Positions 62,791 to 64,000 of a stretch of 64,000 nucleotides of DNA are shown in pieces (position 1 is the first letter of the stretch; every line of letters starts with the position of its first letter). The stretch spans positions 17,048 through 81,047 of the forward strand of contig JAODUP010001574.1 of NCBI GenBank assembly GCA_025642065.1, given 5' to 3'. The notes under the pieces were generated by a model that did no database searches, had not been told where the DNA came from, and worked only from the letters and a program-made list of their open reading frames with translations. A program made the translations under genes and the position numbers. This DNA comes from Paralvinella palmiformis (taxonomy: Eukaryota; Annelida; Polychaeta; Terebellida; Alvinellidae).

Positions 62791-63254
62791 TTGCCTGGCC
62801 ATTAAGACCTTTTCTAAATATTGCCAAAGAAAAATAACTATTTAATCATTCATAAAATAAATGGTATCGTTATTTAATTCTGTTTGAACTGTCACAAACT
62901 ATTTGTCCATCTCATTAAGATACATTTAAGATTATTTGTTCCAGTAATATATGGATATTTTTATCAGATTTATTTTCAGGAAATATCTGAATTAGGGTAA
63001 TTTCCTTTGAGTCAGAAGATTATTATTGTAGATTTAATATTCCACAATAAATATAGAATAAACATTGTTGTTTATTTTAATTCTCCATTGGTATGAATAT
63101 GCTTAAATATTATGTTTTGTGCAAAAAGTTTTTTTTAGATGGTTATTGATAATCATTAAGTTTTGAAGCCACAACAGATCCGTAGTGATATGTAACGTAT
63201 GTATATTAATATTTTTTACGTGTAGTGCTTACCTTTAATATTAAATTCACCTTG

Positions 63255-63880
63255 GTTGTATGTGGGAATAGACATATCTTTCCTAGGTCCAGTTATGACC
63301 AGTTTGAACTATGGCATTCAAGATTAGCTCTAATCTGCTGGTCCTAAATAACATTTAAGAACTTTATTACTACAATAGTTAGAATAGCAGACATTAAGTT
63401 AGGCTTGAAAATTATAGCATAATTTAAAGAGTACCGAAGCTATGATGCGGTATTACGGTCTGCTTCAGCATCGATGTTAGTCTTTTAATAGCAATTAAGC
63501 TAAACAATTTTCATAGTAGTCGCTTCGTGACGCCTGCCCGTTGTAAAACTGACCTTTGAAGAAGGTGACAATTGGGTTATATAGTTTATATAGTATTGCT
63601 TTGAAGAAAGATACAGCAATTAAAAAATAGCTATAAATAGGGCTGCTTAGATAATTAATCTAAACATTCTCACTACTGCCGTGATCTGACTTGGGTGTTC
63701 TACTCCCAAACTCCACAGCTGTAGGTGATTCCCTGTTTGTTTTTGCTTGGCGGCTTAGGGTCTGGTGAGACATTACACGTGTCTCAGCAAGAACAGTTGC
63801 CACTCTGGATTCAGTCCTTGAAGAATCGTCCAGAAACGTTCACGGTTGGAGATTCTCTGTGCCTGTGCCTTATTATACAC
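63255..63880 (-). repeat. Dispersed repeat family, copy D
   Basis: Reverse complement of copy A (13710-14215) over GACGCCTGCCCGTTGTAAAA, ATAGCTATAAATAGGGCTGC and AAACTCCACAGCTGTAGGTG. Its distal part (63265-63330) also matches copy B at 45855-45930. Confidence 0.75.
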
Positions 63881-64000
63881 AGCTAAAACACACATTGCCC
63901 GTACCAGAGATTGAGGTTCGTGTTTTCTTTTTACCAATTTTGTAATATTTGATATAAAGGGTTAGAGACGAGTAGGTCATAGAATTTATTGGATTTGTAT

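Larger units (their letters stand above)
55828..63250 (+). repeat. Segmental duplication, copy 2 (with receptor gene 2), interrupted by insertions
   Basis: Collinear with 40721-43950 in pieces: 55828-57900 (5' flank, UTR intron, gene), 59950-60215 (AAACGGACA...TTTTACTTGGAAG...TTAGGCGTATTT) and about 62790-63250 (TCTAAATATTGCCA...TGTAGATTTAATATTCCACA). The gaps hold the repeat block 58.2-59.5 kb and a 2.58 kb insertion with a THAP relic. Confidence 0.8.

Overview
This window is AT-rich animal nuclear DNA with spliced genes, large introns, many simple repeats and decayed transposons. The peptide-gated-type DEG/ENaC channel, the array of single-coding-exon 7TM receptors and the repeat style suggest a lophotrochozoan, most likely a mollusc. 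That placement is inference; no species marker is present.

Three regions carry genes. (1) 4,131-12,490 (+): nine exons of a DEG/ENaC channel subunit that join in frame across GT/AG sites. Its extracellular region holds an extra segment of about 500 residues encoded by one 1.65 kb exon. The TM2 exon was not found, so the gene is incomplete or broken. Intron 5 holds a 2.67 kb element with ~280 bp terminal inverted repeats (TIRs), a degenerate transposon-type coding region and a nested SINE. (2) 40.7-43.9 kb and 55.8-63.25 kb (+): a segmental duplication, each copy with an intact 390-residue rhodopsin-like receptor and a conserved 5' non-coding exon and intron. (3) 51.3-52.4 kb (-): a related receptor pseudogene.

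The rest is mostly mobile DNA. There is a near-perfect inverted repeat with 1,226 bp arms (15,897-18,855). A Ty3/gypsy element has integrase upstream of RNase H, as in the Gmr1 type, and has lost its RT. Several non-LTR retrotransposons are degenerate (22.9-24.3 kb -, 26.7-29.2 kb +, 32.5-34.4 kb). A second copy of the intron-5 coding family lies at 37.2-39.9 kb, with a PIN/FEN-like acidic motif and a C-terminal cysteine cluster. A 527 bp P-element-like element with a THAP exon lies at 49.07-49.60 kb, and a broken THAP gene lies in an insertion at 60.2-62.8 kb. There are also tRNA-derived SINEs, five copies of a ~430 bp repeat with an LTR-like block, and an inverted pair of ~1.2 kb repeats around the receptor pseudogene. 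(TA)n, (CA)n and (GA)n tracts are everywhere.

The channel and the receptors are both membrane proteins of chemosensory or neuronal type, but nothing shows that they work together. No rRNA, CRISPR array or convincing free-standing tRNA gene was seen. All coordinates, frames and similarities were read by eye without database searches.
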